From: Pseudomonadota bacterium
GTDB lineage: Bacteria > Pseudomonadota > Alphaproteobacteria > Rhizobiales > Tepidamorphaceae
Length of the DNA stretch: 14,539 nucleotides
Direction: 5' to 3'
Assembly: GCA_023458595.1 (NCBI GenBank)
Contig: JAEWYT010000087.1
Location: forward strand, 1-14,539
A program made the position numbers and the translations under genes. Of this stretch, positions 1 to 7,310 are shown piece after piece. The number at the start of each line of letters is the position of its first letter. Position 1 is the stretch's first letter. Below the pieces are notes generated by a model, which was not told the DNA's origin, did not search any database, and saw only the letters and a program-made list of their open reading frames with translations.

Positions 1-431
1 ATGGCGGGCAGCGGCGCCAGAGGCACCCGCACCGGCCCCGCCGCCGAGGCGCCGGAGCGCGGCGTGCTCGGCGAGCTCCAGGACACCACCAGCAACACCA
101 GCGCGCCGTAGATCGCCAGCGTGTAGAGCACGGTCAAGGTGGCATAACCCACGCGCTTGCCGGTTATCGGCTGGCCCCCGTCGCGGCCCAGCAAGCTGCG
201 CCAGCCGACCAGCGCCGCGCCCGGCGCGGAAATCAGCCACCAGCACAGCCGCCGGAGCGGACCTGGTTCGTGTGAGGGATGGGCGGCCTGCGCCTGCGCG
301 GCCACCAATTCGCGCAAGGCGCGATTCTCTTCGCGCAGACGCAAGGTCTGCTCATCCACCGGCGCCTGAGAGTCTGGATCCGTGGTGCTGCCATGCTGCG
401 TAGCGAGTGGATCGGGTGGCGTCGCGGTCAT
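1..431 (-). CDS. Unrecognised membrane-anchored protein, N-terminal 143 residues (runs off left edge)
   Basis: I do not recognise this protein. The visible part begins with a Pro/Thr-rich polar stretch (residues 1-26), then a charged heptad-like segment (about 27-50, TLRLREENRALRELVAAQAQ) that may form a short coiled coil. A Trp-rich amphipathic segment follows (62-80) and a clear hydrophobic helix (about 97-118, LTVLYTLAIYGALVLLVVSW), likely one transmembrane span. After that comes a Ser/Ala/Pro-rich linker. No signal-peptide cleavage site is evident. The ATG at 431 has no Shine-Dalgarno sequence, and a sigma70-like -10 box lies only about 10 bp upstream. Translation may therefore be leaderless, or begin at a downstream GTG (359, Val25). 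The frame is open to the window edge with GC-rich third positions, and it shares orientation with the operon upstream but is separated by 299 bp and has its own promoter. Any link to flagellar glycosylation is unproven. Confidence 0.7.
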   Translation of the reverse strand, partial: MTATPPDPLATQHGSTTDPDSQAPVDEQTLRLREENRALRELVAAQAQAAHPSHEPGPLRRLCWWLISAPGAALVGWRSLLGRDGGQPITGKRVGYATLTVLYTLAIYGALVLLVVSWSSPSTPRSGASAAGPVRVPLAPLPA

Positions 432-433
432 AT

Positions 434-469
434 TAAGAAAACTATAGATACAAAATCATGCGGAGGCAA
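434..469 (-). promoter_or_regulatory. Candidate sigma70 promoter for the left-end gene
   Basis: On the minus strand TTGCCT (469-464) and TATAGT (446-441) are separated by exactly 17 bp, a good match to -35 and -10 elements. The local sequence is strikingly AT-rich compared with the flanking genes. Transcription would be expected to begin around 434, only a few bases before the ATG at 431, leaving no room for a ribosome binding site. This is pattern matching only; the start point has not been mapped. Confidence 0.5.
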
Positions 470-483
470 TTATGAGGCAATTA
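463..483 (-). repeat. Tandem direct repeat, 10 bp at 11-bp period, over the -35 box
   Basis: The plus strand carries GAGGCAATTA at 463-472 and again at 474-483, so two identical 10-mers are spaced by one helical turn. On the minus strand each copy reads TAATTGCCTC, and the downstream copy contains the putative -35 hexamer TTGCCT. Tandem half-sites one turn apart are typical of OmpR/PhoB-type response regulators, which bind head-to-tail. An activator or repressor site is therefore plausible, but the regulator cannot be named from sequence. Confidence 0.6.
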
Positions 484-625
484 CATGGGGGGCAAAAGAG
501 GAATAGGGCGGGAAAATGGCGGCTTGGCTGTAAATTCATTCAGCCGTGGAAGAACACGAGGCCTTCGCGTGCGGCAGTCCGCCCGGGAAACGGTAGGGCG
601 AAGGCGCGAGCCCGGCATGGAGCTC

Positions 626-645
626 GGCGCAACTGTAGCTGCGCC
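626..645 (-). other. 8-bp hairpin downstream of the operon
   Basis: On the minus strand GGCGCAGC and GTTGCGCC pair across a TACA tetraloop, giving eight pairs with one G-U wobble. No T-run follows on either strand, so this is not a canonical intrinsic terminator. It could protect the 3' end of the operon mRNA or be chance structure in GC-rich sequence. Confidence 0.35.
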
Positions 646-730
646 AGGTCGCTTCACGCCCGGGCAGAGCGCGCGTCTCGAACTGGGCCGTCAGTGCCCC
701 ACCGGCACGTTTCCGGCGCAGTTGATACCG

Positions 731-1342
731 TCACGGTTGCGCTTCTTTGTACAAATACAGCGTGAATTCCCACAAGGGATAGTCGTGACGAATCTTGACC
801 CACTTGGTCAGGCCGCGAGCGAGACGGAACATGTCTTCCGGCGAGTAGTGGAAATTGCGCGGGTGTTGATGATTGACGTAGGTGCTCAGGAAATTGACCG
901 CAACCCCTTTCCGGCACAAGGAGAACATCTTTTCGATCATGCGCGTTGCATGAGCCATGTTGTCCTGGCGCTTGAAACTCAACGCGCCGGAACTCAGGAA
1001 GTAGTCATGCACCTGGTCATAGGATTCCTGATCCAGATCGAGCTGGAGGAACGAGTCCGCCGGATGCGCCGCCTTGGCGTGGGCAACGAAGGACGGAGCG
1101 ATATCCAGTCCGGTATAGGTGACATTCAGTTGCTTTTCGCGGAAATAGTCTGCCAGGTCACCGAAACCACAGCCTACGTCGCACACGGTGGCGTGTTGCA
1201 GCGGTCCGACGCCGCTCAGCACATCGAACCGCAGGCGTTGTTCTTCCCGATTCTTCCAACCGAGGGTGGTGATCTCCGCGCCATCCGCTGTGTAGCGACC
1301 TTCGTAGAGATCGACCAAGGCCCGAGTGTCTTCGTCATGCAT
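731..1342 (-). CDS. Class I SAM-dependent methyltransferase, last gene of the sugar operon
   Basis: The 203-residue protein is a small single-domain Rossmann-fold methyltransferase. Motif I is CDVGCGFGDLADYF (residues 54-67) and the acidic residue that would bind the SAM ribose is Asp80 in TGLDIAPSF. No second domain, signal peptide or membrane segment is visible. The ATG at 1342 overlaps the preceding aminotransferase stop by 8 bp (ATGCATGA), which favours this start over longer in-frame options that would lie inside the aminotransferase gene. Being last in a sugar-building operon, it probably methylates a hydroxyl, amine or carboxyl group on the finished sugar or on its acyl substituent. 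The motifs do not reveal the acceptor. O- or N-methylation is more likely than C-methylation, because a dedicated C-methyltransferase is already present in the operon. Confidence 0.85.
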   Translation of the reverse strand: MHDEDTRALVDLYEGRYTADGAEITTLGWKNREEQRLRFDVLSGVGPLQHATVCDVGCGFGDLADYFREKQLNVTYTGLDIAPSFVAHAKAAHPADSFLQLDLDQESYDQVHDYFLSSGALSFKRQDNMAHATRMIEKMFSLCRKGVAVNFLSTYVNHQHPRNFHYSPEDMFRLARGLTKWVKIRHDYPLWEFTLYLYKEAQP

Positions 1343-2486
1343 GGCGCGTCTCTGCAATGAGGCTCTTGATGGCATCGATGCCGCGATAGATCCGGTCCAG
1401 CGGTTCGGATCCGACCGACACGCGTACGAATTTGTCGCAGGAAGACCCGTAACCAAAGCCGGGAACCACGCACACCTGACGTTCGTTGAGCAGGCGCATG
1501 GAGAACGTTTCCGAGTCCAATGCACTCGGCGAGATCGAGACGAACAGATAGAACCCGGCACTGCCCGATACCGCTTCGACGCCTTGTTTTTGAAGATAGT
1601 CCGCCACCACCGACCGCTTGTTCACGACATCCGTGACTTGAGGCTTCGTCGTCTTGATCAGCGAGTCGAAATTTCGCACCAGGTACTGCTGGAGATTGGT
1701 GGCAGGGCAGGTGATGACGTGTTGATTGATCTTCAGCAGCTGATGAATAAACTCGGCTCCGGCGATCGCGTAACCAATGCGCCAGCCGGATATTCCGAGG
1801 TTTTTGGAAATCGAATTGCAGACGATCGTGTGCGATTTCGCCTTGTCCAGGCAGCCGGCCGACACGAATGAGCGATCTACCAGGAAATCGCTGTACGCCT
1901 CGTCGCTGAGCAGATAGATATCGTTGGCGCGCGCCATGACCGACAAGTACTGCAATTCGCGCTTCGAATAGACGTAGCCGGTAGGATTGTTTGGGTTGTT
2001 GATGATGAGCAGGCGCGTCCGATCGGTCAGAAAGTGCTCAAAATCGCCGACCTTGTTCGGATAAGGAATGGACACGGGCTTGGCAAAGCACAAGCGTGCC
2101 TGTTCCGGATAGCTGACCCACATCGGCTCGGGTATCAAAACCTCGTCGCCAGGGTTCAGCACCGCCATCATCGAAAAGTAGATAGCAGCCTTGGACCCGG
2201 CGGTGAACAGGATTTCGGTTGCAGGATCGACGCTGACACCGTACTGCTCATGGTAATAGCGGGAAACGCGTTCCCGCAGTTCGGGAACGCCACGCGAGTG
2301 CGAATAATGCAAGCCCTCGGGATGCGGCAGGCCTTCGAGCGATACGGGAGGAAGGTCAAAGAACGCTTCGCCCAGGGAAAGCACGATTACGTCCTTGCCG
2401 CTACGCTTGAGATCGTAGACGGCATTGTTGTATCTGACGGAGACTGCTTCCTGCAGCCTACTCGCATGATCTGAAATTTTGGGCAT
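1335..2486 (-). CDS. Fold-type I PLP-dependent aminotransferase (class I/II)
   Basis: The 383-residue protein has the aspartate-aminotransferase fold signature. NNPNNPTG (163-170) includes the Asn that contacts PLP, LSDEAY (193-198) carries the Asp pairing with the pyridine nitrogen, and SISKNLGISGWRIGY (225-239) contains the Schiff-base Lys228 and the phosphate-binding Arg236. FVRVSVG (353-359) includes Arg355, the expected binder of the substrate alpha-carboxylate. Together they indicate transfer between an amino acid and a 2-oxo acid, not a sugar substrate. The ATG at 2486 is preceded by GGAG at good spacing and overlaps the upstream stop by one base (TGATG); an earlier in-frame start at 2534 would add 16 atypical residues. 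Sitting between an amidohydrolase and a methyltransferase in a sugar operon, it may make a non-standard amino acid for sugar acylation. The true substrate is unknown. Confidence 0.88.
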   Translation of the reverse strand: MPKISDHASRLQEAVSVRYNNAVYDLKRSGKDVIVLSLGEAFFDLPPVSLEGLPHPEGLHYSHSRGVPELRERVSRYYHEQYGVSVDPATEILFTAGSKAAIYFSMMAVLNPGDEVLIPEPMWVSYPEQARLCFAKPVSIPYPNKVGDFEHFLTDRTRLLIINNPNNPTGYVYSKRELQYLSVMARANDIYLLSDEAYSDFLVDRSFVSAGCLDKAKSHTIVCNSISKNLGISGWRIGYAIAGAEFIHQLLKINQHVITCPATNLQQYLVRNFDSLIKTTKPQVTDVVNKRSVVADYLQKQGVEAVSGSAGFYLFVSISPSALDSETFSMRLLNERQVCVVPGFGYGSSCDKFVRVSVGSEPLDRIYRGIDAIKSLIAETRHA

Positions 2487-3247
2487 CAATAACTCCTGCC
2501 AGAGGAAAACGAAGGCGCGAACGCGTCCGGCCATTGCGTGCGAGCGTTGCTCAGTAGCAGATCTTCCAGCTGCTCCTGGTTGAGGCCGACCTCACGCGCC
2601 AATCGCAATTGTTCGTTCAGTTGTCGCTCGATATTCCCGCTCGGCCAATCGCTTCCGAAATGGATACGGGTCGGCGAATGCATCAAATAGCGTTGCAAGG
2701 GTTTGACGGCATCCGCCCTCTCGTAGTAGTCCAGCGTCATCGAGAAATCGAAATGCACGTTTTTCAAGCCGCCCGCGTGCGCGCGGAACTGCCACGATTC
2801 GTAGCCGCCGCCGTGAGTGGCGAGAATGGTCGACTGTGGCAACGCTTGCGCCAGATGGATGACGAACGGCAGGCTGACGTTGTATTGCAGCTGCGTGCCC
2901 CAAGGAAAGCAATGCACCATCACGCCGCGGGGATTCGCATCCGCAAGCCGGGCGGCGAGTTCCGGCAGGGCATCGATGCCCAGCTTGTGGAGGGACGGAT
3001 GGATCTTGTACCAGCCGGATGCCGTGACTTCGGCCGGTAGTCCGTGCTCTGCGCTGAAGTAAGGGACAAGCACCACGCGGGAGGGAATGAGGTCGATATG
3101 CCGATGGACCACATCGACTTCCTGTCGCGTATTCAGGACCAGCAGCCCGCCCAGGCATTCTGGATACGACTCCAGTTTGCCGAGCAGTTCGTCCAAGCCG
3201 GCGCGATCGGCGCTACGCAGATGCACATGGGTGTCGAAGAATCGCAT
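2486..3247 (-). CDS. Amidohydrolase-superfamily metal-dependent hydrolase (TIM barrel)
   Basis: The 253-residue protein opens with DTHVHL (5-10), the HxH metal-binding pair at His7 and His9 that ends barrel strand 1. Further candidate ligands sit at Lys81 (WYKIHP), His112 (VHCFPWG), His145 (ATHGGGYE) and Asp200 (FGSDWPSGN). This layout resembles the amidohydrolase-2 group (2-pyrone-4,6-dicarboxylate hydrolase and aminocarboxymuconate decarboxylase relatives), although it is somewhat short for that group. Members hydrolyse amide, lactone or lactam bonds, or decarboxylate. The ATG at 3247 follows a GGTGGAG ribosome-binding sequence and overlaps the ATP-grasp stop in TAATG. Location between an ATP-grasp ligase and an aminotransferase suggests it processes the acyl or amino-acid donor, or trims the ligated product. 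The specific reaction is not predictable. Confidence 0.82.
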   Translation of the reverse strand: MRFFDTHVHLRSADRAGLDELLGKLESYPECLGGLLVLNTRQEVDVVHRHIDLIPSRVVLVPYFSAEHGLPAEVTASGWYKIHPSLHKLGIDALPELAARLADANPRGVMVHCFPWGTQLQYNVSLPFVIHLAQALPQSTILATHGGGYESWQFRAHAGGLKNVHFDFSMTLDYYERADAVKPLQRYLMHSPTRIHFGSDWPSGNIERQLNEQLRLAREVGLNQEQLEDLLLSNARTQWPDAFAPSFSSGRSY

Positions 3248-4425
3248 TACAGGTACTCCACCTTGATCGTCTGCCGGATGCGCCTGCAGCGAGCATCGAC
3301 ATCGGCCCGATCTTCGCCCAGCACCAGGGCGTAGCCCAGCCGTTGCGTGTCGTCTTCGGGGCGTATGATTTCCGAGCCCTCCTGGAAGGTCAGGGAAATC
3401 TCCGCGGCGACGCCGTCCGCCTGCAAAGCGTCCAATCCATGGATTCGTTTGACCACCCCGGGATCGAATTCGAGAAACATCAGGACCGCCGCCTTGCCCG
3501 CGGGCGCGGGCACCGACACGGGTTCGCCGCTCAGCCGGCGCACCAACAGCTCATAGGGGCTGAATTGGCAGACGTGGGGCAGGATCTTGGCGGCGATCTG
3601 CGTTCCGCCTCCACGCGCGGCAACTTCCACCAGATAGGGGATTCCGTCCTTTATCCGATATTCTGCATGGCTCAAACCGATATCCAGGCCTAGCGTGCAT
3701 ACAACGGTGGTCGCGGTGTCCTTGATGCGCGTCAGCGTGGTGGCGTCAAACGAATCGGGGGGATAGCTCAATCGTTTCGCAACGCAGGGATTGAAAGAAT
3801 AGTGCTCTTTCTCCGATATCGCCAAGACGTGAAACTGCCCATCGATCGAGAGGCCTTCGACGGTCACTTCGATGCCGTCGACAAACGCCTCGATCAGCAG
3901 GTTGCCGTCCTTGCTGAAGGCCATGCTGTCGGTGAATCTCTCTTCCAGCTCGCGGGGCGTGTCGACCTTGAAAACGCCGTAGGAAGATTGCGCGGACTTG
4001 GGCTTGATCACGAGCGGAAAGCCGACTTGCGCGCCGAAGTCCAGCGCGGTCTGCAGATCGCCGACCTCGCGGAAGTCCGGCATGGGGACCTTTCCGCGCA
4101 ATATCTGGCGCATGCGCGACTTATCGGTAAATCGCTCGGCAATCTCGGGGAGCAGGCCGGGCAGTTTCAGCGCCTGATTTACGCTGGCCGCCACCCGGAC
4201 GAATCGGTCGCTCTGTTCGGCAATGACCAGGCCGGCCCCCAGTGATTGCACGGCATGCATGACCGTCTGCGGGTTGCTCGTATCGCCTTGCACGAATTCG
4301 CCCGCGGCATATCGGCCGGGACATTCGGGATTGATGTCGATGACTGCGCTTTCGAGGCCGAGGCGGTGGAGCGTATCCAAAAGGCCGAGCTGCCATTTTC
4401 CACCACCCAGAGATAGGACTTTCAT
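3247..4425 (-). CDS. ATP-grasp carboxylate-amine ligase
   Basis: The 392-residue protein starts with a Rossmann-like pre-ATP-grasp domain (MKVLSLGGGKWQLGL). The ATP-grasp fold follows: VIKPKSAQSSYGV (139-151) is the nucleotide-binding lysine and glycine-rich loop, and LIEAFVDGIEVTVEG (177-191) the adenine-binding strand. The metal-binding acids lie in HAEYRIKDG (253-261) and LVEVAARGGG (265-274). A C-terminal domain (about 305-392) resembles those of amino-acid ligases related to carbamoyl-phosphate synthase and PurK. Such enzymes activate a carboxylate as acyl phosphate and join it to an amine. Directly after the sugar aminotransferase, the natural proposal is that it acylates the new C4 amine with an amino acid or similar acid; this is inference. 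The chosen ATG at 4425 is 10 bp past the upstream stop; an upstream in-frame start would add 19 residues of unlikely sequence. Confidence 0.87.
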   Translation of the reverse strand: MKVLSLGGGKWQLGLLDTLHRLGLESAVIDINPECPGRYAAGEFVQGDTSNPQTVMHAVQSLGAGLVIAEQSDRFVRVAASVNQALKLPGLLPEIAERFTDKSRMRQILRGKVPMPDFREVGDLQTALDFGAQVGFPLVIKPKSAQSSYGVFKVDTPRELEERFTDSMAFSKDGNLLIEAFVDGIEVTVEGLSIDGQFHVLAISEKEHYSFNPCVAKRLSYPPDSFDATTLTRIKDTATTVVCTLGLDIGLSHAEYRIKDGIPYLVEVAARGGGTQIAAKILPHVCQFSPYELLVRRLSGEPVSVPAPAGKAAVLMFLEFDPGVVKRIHGLDALQADGVAAEISLTFQEGSEIIRPEDDTQRLGYALVLGEDRADVDARCRRIRQTIKVEYL

Positions 4426-4435
4426 GGTGTGGAAC

Positions 4436-5542
4436 CTACATGAACCCGCGCACGACGCTACAGACGCGGTCCATATCCGCATCGCTGATGTCGTGGAATG
4501 AGGGCAGATTGATCGCGCGCTCGTGGATGGACCAAGAGATTCGGTTGTCCGGTTTGTCGGTAAACATGGGAAGCGCCGATAGCGGGCTGAAGAATACCCG
4601 AGCGTCGATATCGGCTTCGCCGAATGCCTTCAACAGGGCTGACTTGGTAACGTTTGCCTCTTCCGGAAAGACGACCGTGGGCATCCACGCACCATTGACC
4701 GTGCCGGCAGGCTCGGGGTTCATGGCGAGTCCCGGAAGATCAGCCAGCCGTTCACGGTAGGACGCGAGGATGGCGCGCTTGCGGGATGTCAGCGCTTCGA
4801 TGCGCTCCAGTTGAGCACAGCCGATCGCTGCCTGGATGTTGGACATCTTATACTTGAAACCCACCATGTCCGGCCAGAATTGCTTGGACTGGGTACGGGC
4901 GCGTCCATGATTGGATAGCGTCAGCACCCGTTCATAGAGTTCTTCATCCTGAGTCACCAGCATGCCGCCTTCGCCAGTGGTCATGGTTTTGGTGCCGTGG
5001 AATGAAAATGTGCCGAACAACCCCATGCTGCCCGCGCGCCGCCCACGATATTCCGAGCCGATGGCCTCGGCGGCATCCTCGATGACCGGTATGCCGTGCC
5101 GCTCGCCGATCACGAGCAGGTCGTCCATCTCGCACAGGTTTCCGTATAGGTGGACAGCGATGATCGCCTTGGTCCGCGTCGTGATGGCGGCTTCCACTTT
5201 GCCGGGATCCAGGCACCAGGAATCCGAACGAATGTCCACGAAGACCGGGGTGGCGCCCAAGTGAACGATAGGGGCGGCACTGGCGATCCAGTTGGTATCC
5301 GCGAGAATGATCTCATCGCCCGGGCCTATGCCCATCGCGGCCAGGCCCATGTGCAATGCACCGGTGCAGCTGGATGTTGCCAGGGCGTGGCGAGTGCCGA
5401 GGTGTTGGCGGAAGGCCCCTTCGAACAGATGAATGTAGTCGTAGCAATGTGCACCCCAGCCGTTGGTGGCGGCGTCGGTCGCGTAACGGACTTCCAGATC
5501 GGTGATCGACGGTTTGGTGTAGACGATGCGGTCCGTTGTCAT
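4436..5542 (-). CDS. DegT/DnrJ/EryC1-family sugar aminotransferase
   Basis: The 368-residue protein is a PLP-dependent nucleotide-sugar aminotransferase similar to perosamine synthase. Hallmarks are the early TSSCTGALHMGL phosphate-binding loop (56-67), the DTNWIASAAPIVHLGATPVF stretch (82-101), IEDAAEAIG (154-162) with the PLP-pairing Asp156, and FSFHGTKTMTTGEGGM (179-194) with Schiff-base Lys185. Because this lysine is present, the protein is not an E1-type 3-dehydrase (DdhC/RfbH), where histidine replaces it. The expected reaction is glutamate-dependent amination of a 4-keto-6-deoxy sugar at C4, here probably the C-methylated CDP sugar from the preceding gene. Its ATG at 5542 overlaps the C-methyltransferase stop as ATGA. 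It acts in the cytoplasm. The sugar carried and the stereochemistry of the new amine cannot be read from sequence. Confidence 0.9.
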   Translation of the reverse strand: MTTDRIVYTKPSITDLEVRYATDAATNGWGAHCYDYIHLFEGAFRQHLGTRHALATSSCTGALHMGLAAMGIGPGDEIILADTNWIASAAPIVHLGATPVFVDIRSDSWCLDPGKVEAAITTRTKAIIAVHLYGNLCEMDDLLVIGERHGIPVIEDAAEAIGSEYRGRRAGSMGLFGTFSFHGTKTMTTGEGGMLVTQDEELYERVLTLSNHGRARTQSKQFWPDMVGFKYKMSNIQAAIGCAQLERIEALTSRKRAILASYRERLADLPGLAMNPEPAGTVNGAWMPTVVFPEEANVTKSALLKAFGEADIDARVFFSPLSALPMFTDKPDNRISWSIHERAINLPSFHDISDADMDRVCSVVRGFM

Positions 5543-6762
5543 AGGATTTCCAGCTGCGGAACGGCTGTGACGTAGCGCCCACCCCATTCACGGATATAGC
5601 CGACCTGGTTCATGATTTCGCCGGATATATTCCAGGGGAAGATCACGACAAAGTCGGGCCTGCGGGTTTGCAGTGCTTCGGGTGCCAATATCGGGATTCG
5701 GCTGCCCGGCAGATACTTGCCTTGCTTGCGTGGAGAGGCATCGCAAACGAAGGAGAGCAGGTCGGGCTTGATTCCGGCGTAGTTCAAGAGCGTATTGCCT
5801 TTGGCTGCGGCGCCATATGCGGCGACCTGCTTACCTGCCTGCCGTTGCTCGATCAGGAACTTGGTGAATTCATTCTTGATGGTGTCCACGCGCGTTTGGA
5901 ATGTGTGGTAGGGCGCGATCGTACGCAGGCCTGCATCCTGCTCGGCGCGGAGTACAGCCTCCACGGCCGTCGAGCCGGACCGAGGGTCTTGCGCATGGCA
6001 GCCGTAAACACGCAAGCTGCCGCCGTGGGTGGGGAGCGCTTCGACGTCGGTTACACGCAGTCCGTGGGCCGCGAAAATGCGGCTCACCGTGTAGAGCGAC
6101 AGGTACGAGAAATGCTCATGGTAGATAGTGTCGAACTGGGTCTGTTCCAGCAGCTTCAACAGGTGCGGGAACTCAAGCGTAATCGTGCCGCCCGGCTTCA
6201 GGGCCAGGGCCAGTCCTTGCGTGAAGTCGTTGATATCCGGGACGTGGGCGTACACGTTGTTGCCGATGATCAAGTCTGCCTGGCGTCCGTCCTGGCGCAG
6301 CCTTTCGGCCAGTTCACGGCCGAAAAATTCGCGCAAGACGGGAATTCCCAGCGCTTGCGCCGCGTCGGCAGTGCTTGCGGTGGGTTCGATTCCCAAGCAG
6401 GGAATGCTCGCAGCGACAAAATTCTTCAGCAGGTATCCATCATTAGATGCGACTTCAATGACGAAACTCTCGTCGCCCAGCCCTAGCCGACGGGTGATCA
6501 TCGAGGCATAGTTTGCGGCATGGACGAGCCAACCAGATGAGGTCGACGAAAAGTAGGCGTAATCCGGTGTGAACAGATCGTCGGCGGCGGCATAGTCTTC
6601 CGTCTGGACCAACCAGCAATCGGAGCAGACCCGCACGCGGAGCGGGTACGAGACTTCAGGCCGAGCCAGGTCGCTTGCGCCAAGATATGCATTGGAAGGC
6701 GGCGCGGTACCCAGGTCGACCAGGACATGCTCCAAGGACGAACCGCAGTGGCGGCATTTCAT
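5539..6762 (-). CDS. TylC3/NovU-type nucleotide-sugar C-methyltransferase
   Basis: The 407-residue protein has the three-part layout of sugar C-methyltransferases. An N-terminal zinc domain has CRHC (3-6) and CSDC (46-49). A central SAM domain carries VIEVASNDGYLL (101-112), and a C-terminal domain starts near AAYGAAAKGNTLLNYAGI (314-331). YHEHFSYLSL (214-223) matches the conserved segment holding the catalytic Tyr, Glu and His of TylC3. These enzymes methylate a carbon next to a 4-keto group (C3 in TylC3, C5 in NovU), so a branched 6-deoxy-4-keto sugar is expected, most simply a 3-C-methyl one. It overlaps the epimerase gene upstream and the aminotransferase gene downstream, each as ATGA, which places it between those steps. 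The length equals the usual 400-415 residues. The methylated carbon is an inference. Confidence 0.92.
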   Translation of the reverse strand: MKCRHCGSSLEHVLVDLGTAPPSNAYLGASDLARPEVSYPLRVRVCSDCWLVQTEDYAAADDLFTPDYAYFSSTSSGWLVHAANYASMITRRLGLGDESFVIEVASNDGYLLKNFVAASIPCLGIEPTASTADAAQALGIPVLREFFGRELAERLRQDGRQADLIIGNNVYAHVPDINDFTQGLALALKPGGTITLEFPHLLKLLEQTQFDTIYHEHFSYLSLYTVSRIFAAHGLRVTDVEALPTHGGSLRVYGCHAQDPRSGSTAVEAVLRAEQDAGLRTIAPYHTFQTRVDTIKNEFTKFLIEQRQAGKQVAAYGAAAKGNTLLNYAGIKPDLLSFVCDASPRKQGKYLPGSRIPILAPEALQTRRPDFVVIFPWNISGEIMNQVGYIREWGGRYVTAVPQLEIL

Positions 6763-7310
6763 AGCTGAATTCCAGAGAAACTCCGGTCAATAAAAGGGTG
6801 TGAACGGTCGCGAGCAGAAACTTCAGTGACGGGCAGCGGCCAGGAAATGCCCAATACGGGATCGTTGTGTAGCAGGCCGCCCTCATAGGTGGGCTGATAC
6901 GTGGCGGTGTGCAGATACATCATTTCGCTGTCGGCCTCCAGCGCCTGGAAACCATGCGCGCAGCCTTCGGGAATGACGATCATCGTGAGCGAGTCGCCGT
7001 CCAGCGTTTCGGCATGCCATTGCAGAAACGTGGGGGAGTCCGCACGGAGATCGACCACGACATCCCACACCCGGCCGCGAACGCAGCGGACGAATTTCAT
7101 CTCCGCTTGGGGAGGATGCTGGAAATGCAGGCCGCGCACCGCCCCCGGACTACGGGTGCGAGAGTGATTGATTTGCAGGATCTGCCGGCCGCCGATGACA
7201 TCTCCCAGGCTCTCGCGGCAGAACAGCCGGGCGAATGCTCCCCGCTCATCGCGATGGACGGTAGTTTCGACCACGCATACGCCCGGAATCTTCGTTGCGG
7301 TGATTCTCAT
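6759..7310 (-). CDS. RmlC-like NDP-4-keto-6-deoxyhexose 3- or 3,5-epimerase
   Basis: The 183-residue cupin-fold protein matches RmlC (dTDP-4-dehydrorhamnose 3,5-epimerase) along its length. Motifs are HRDERGAFARLF (19-30), VRGLHFQ (58-64) with catalytic base His62, EMKFVRCVRGRVWDVVVDLR (70-89) with Lys72, IPEGCAHGF (113-121), MMYLHTATY (130-138) with the likely catalytic acid Tyr132, and Asp168 near the C-terminus as the histidine partner. The catalytic set therefore looks complete. No RmlA, RmlB or RmlD gene lies nearby. The substrate is more likely CDP-4-keto-6-deoxyglucose from RfbG than a dTDP sugar. Relatives in deoxysugar pathways may epimerise only C3 or only C5, and may mainly labilise C3 for the next C-methylation. 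The start overlaps the rfbG stop (ATGA). Confidence 0.88.
   Translation of the reverse strand: MRITATKIPGVCVVETTVHRDERGAFARLFCRESLGDVIGGRQILQINHSRTRSPGAVRGLHFQHPPQAEMKFVRCVRGRVWDVVVDLRADSPTFLQWHAETLDGDSLTMIVIPEGCAHGFQALEADSEMMYLHTATYQPTYEGGLLHNDPVLGISWPLPVTEVSARDRSHPFIDRSFSGIQL

Larger units (their letters stand above)
432..730. other. Intergenic region between the sugar operon and the left-end gene
   Basis: This 299-bp gap has no gene I can support. Near the left gene it holds the promoter and tandem repeat described separately. Its other half (539-730) is GC-rich and stays open in the methyltransferase frame for 64 codons beyond that gene's TGA at 731-733, ending at the stop at 536-538. 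That stretch may be a decayed C-terminal extension or simply a chance open frame in GC-rich DNA. A hairpin sits at 626-645. No intrinsic terminator with a T-tract was found after the operon, so the end of its transcript is undefined. Confidence 0.6.

Noticed and set aside
526..545. Intrinsic terminator at the GGCTG/CAGCC inverted repeat
   Set aside because: Only five pairs with a 10-base loop and no T-tract directly after it.
485..1360. A 291-codon open frame on the plus strand
   Set aside because: It lies antisense to the methyltransferase with its clear SAM motif; the long frame is a by-product of GC-rich third positions on the coding strand.
4436..5542. CDP-4-keto-6-deoxyglucose 3-dehydrase (E1, DdhC/RfbH) identity
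   Set aside because: E1 enzymes replace the PLP lysine with histidine; here Lys185 is present in HGTKT, so a true aminotransferase is expected.
6759..7310. dTDP-L-rhamnose pathway
   Set aside because: Only an RmlC-like gene is present; the nucleotidyltransferase and dehydratase are of the CDP-glucose type and no RmlA, RmlB or RmlD is seen.
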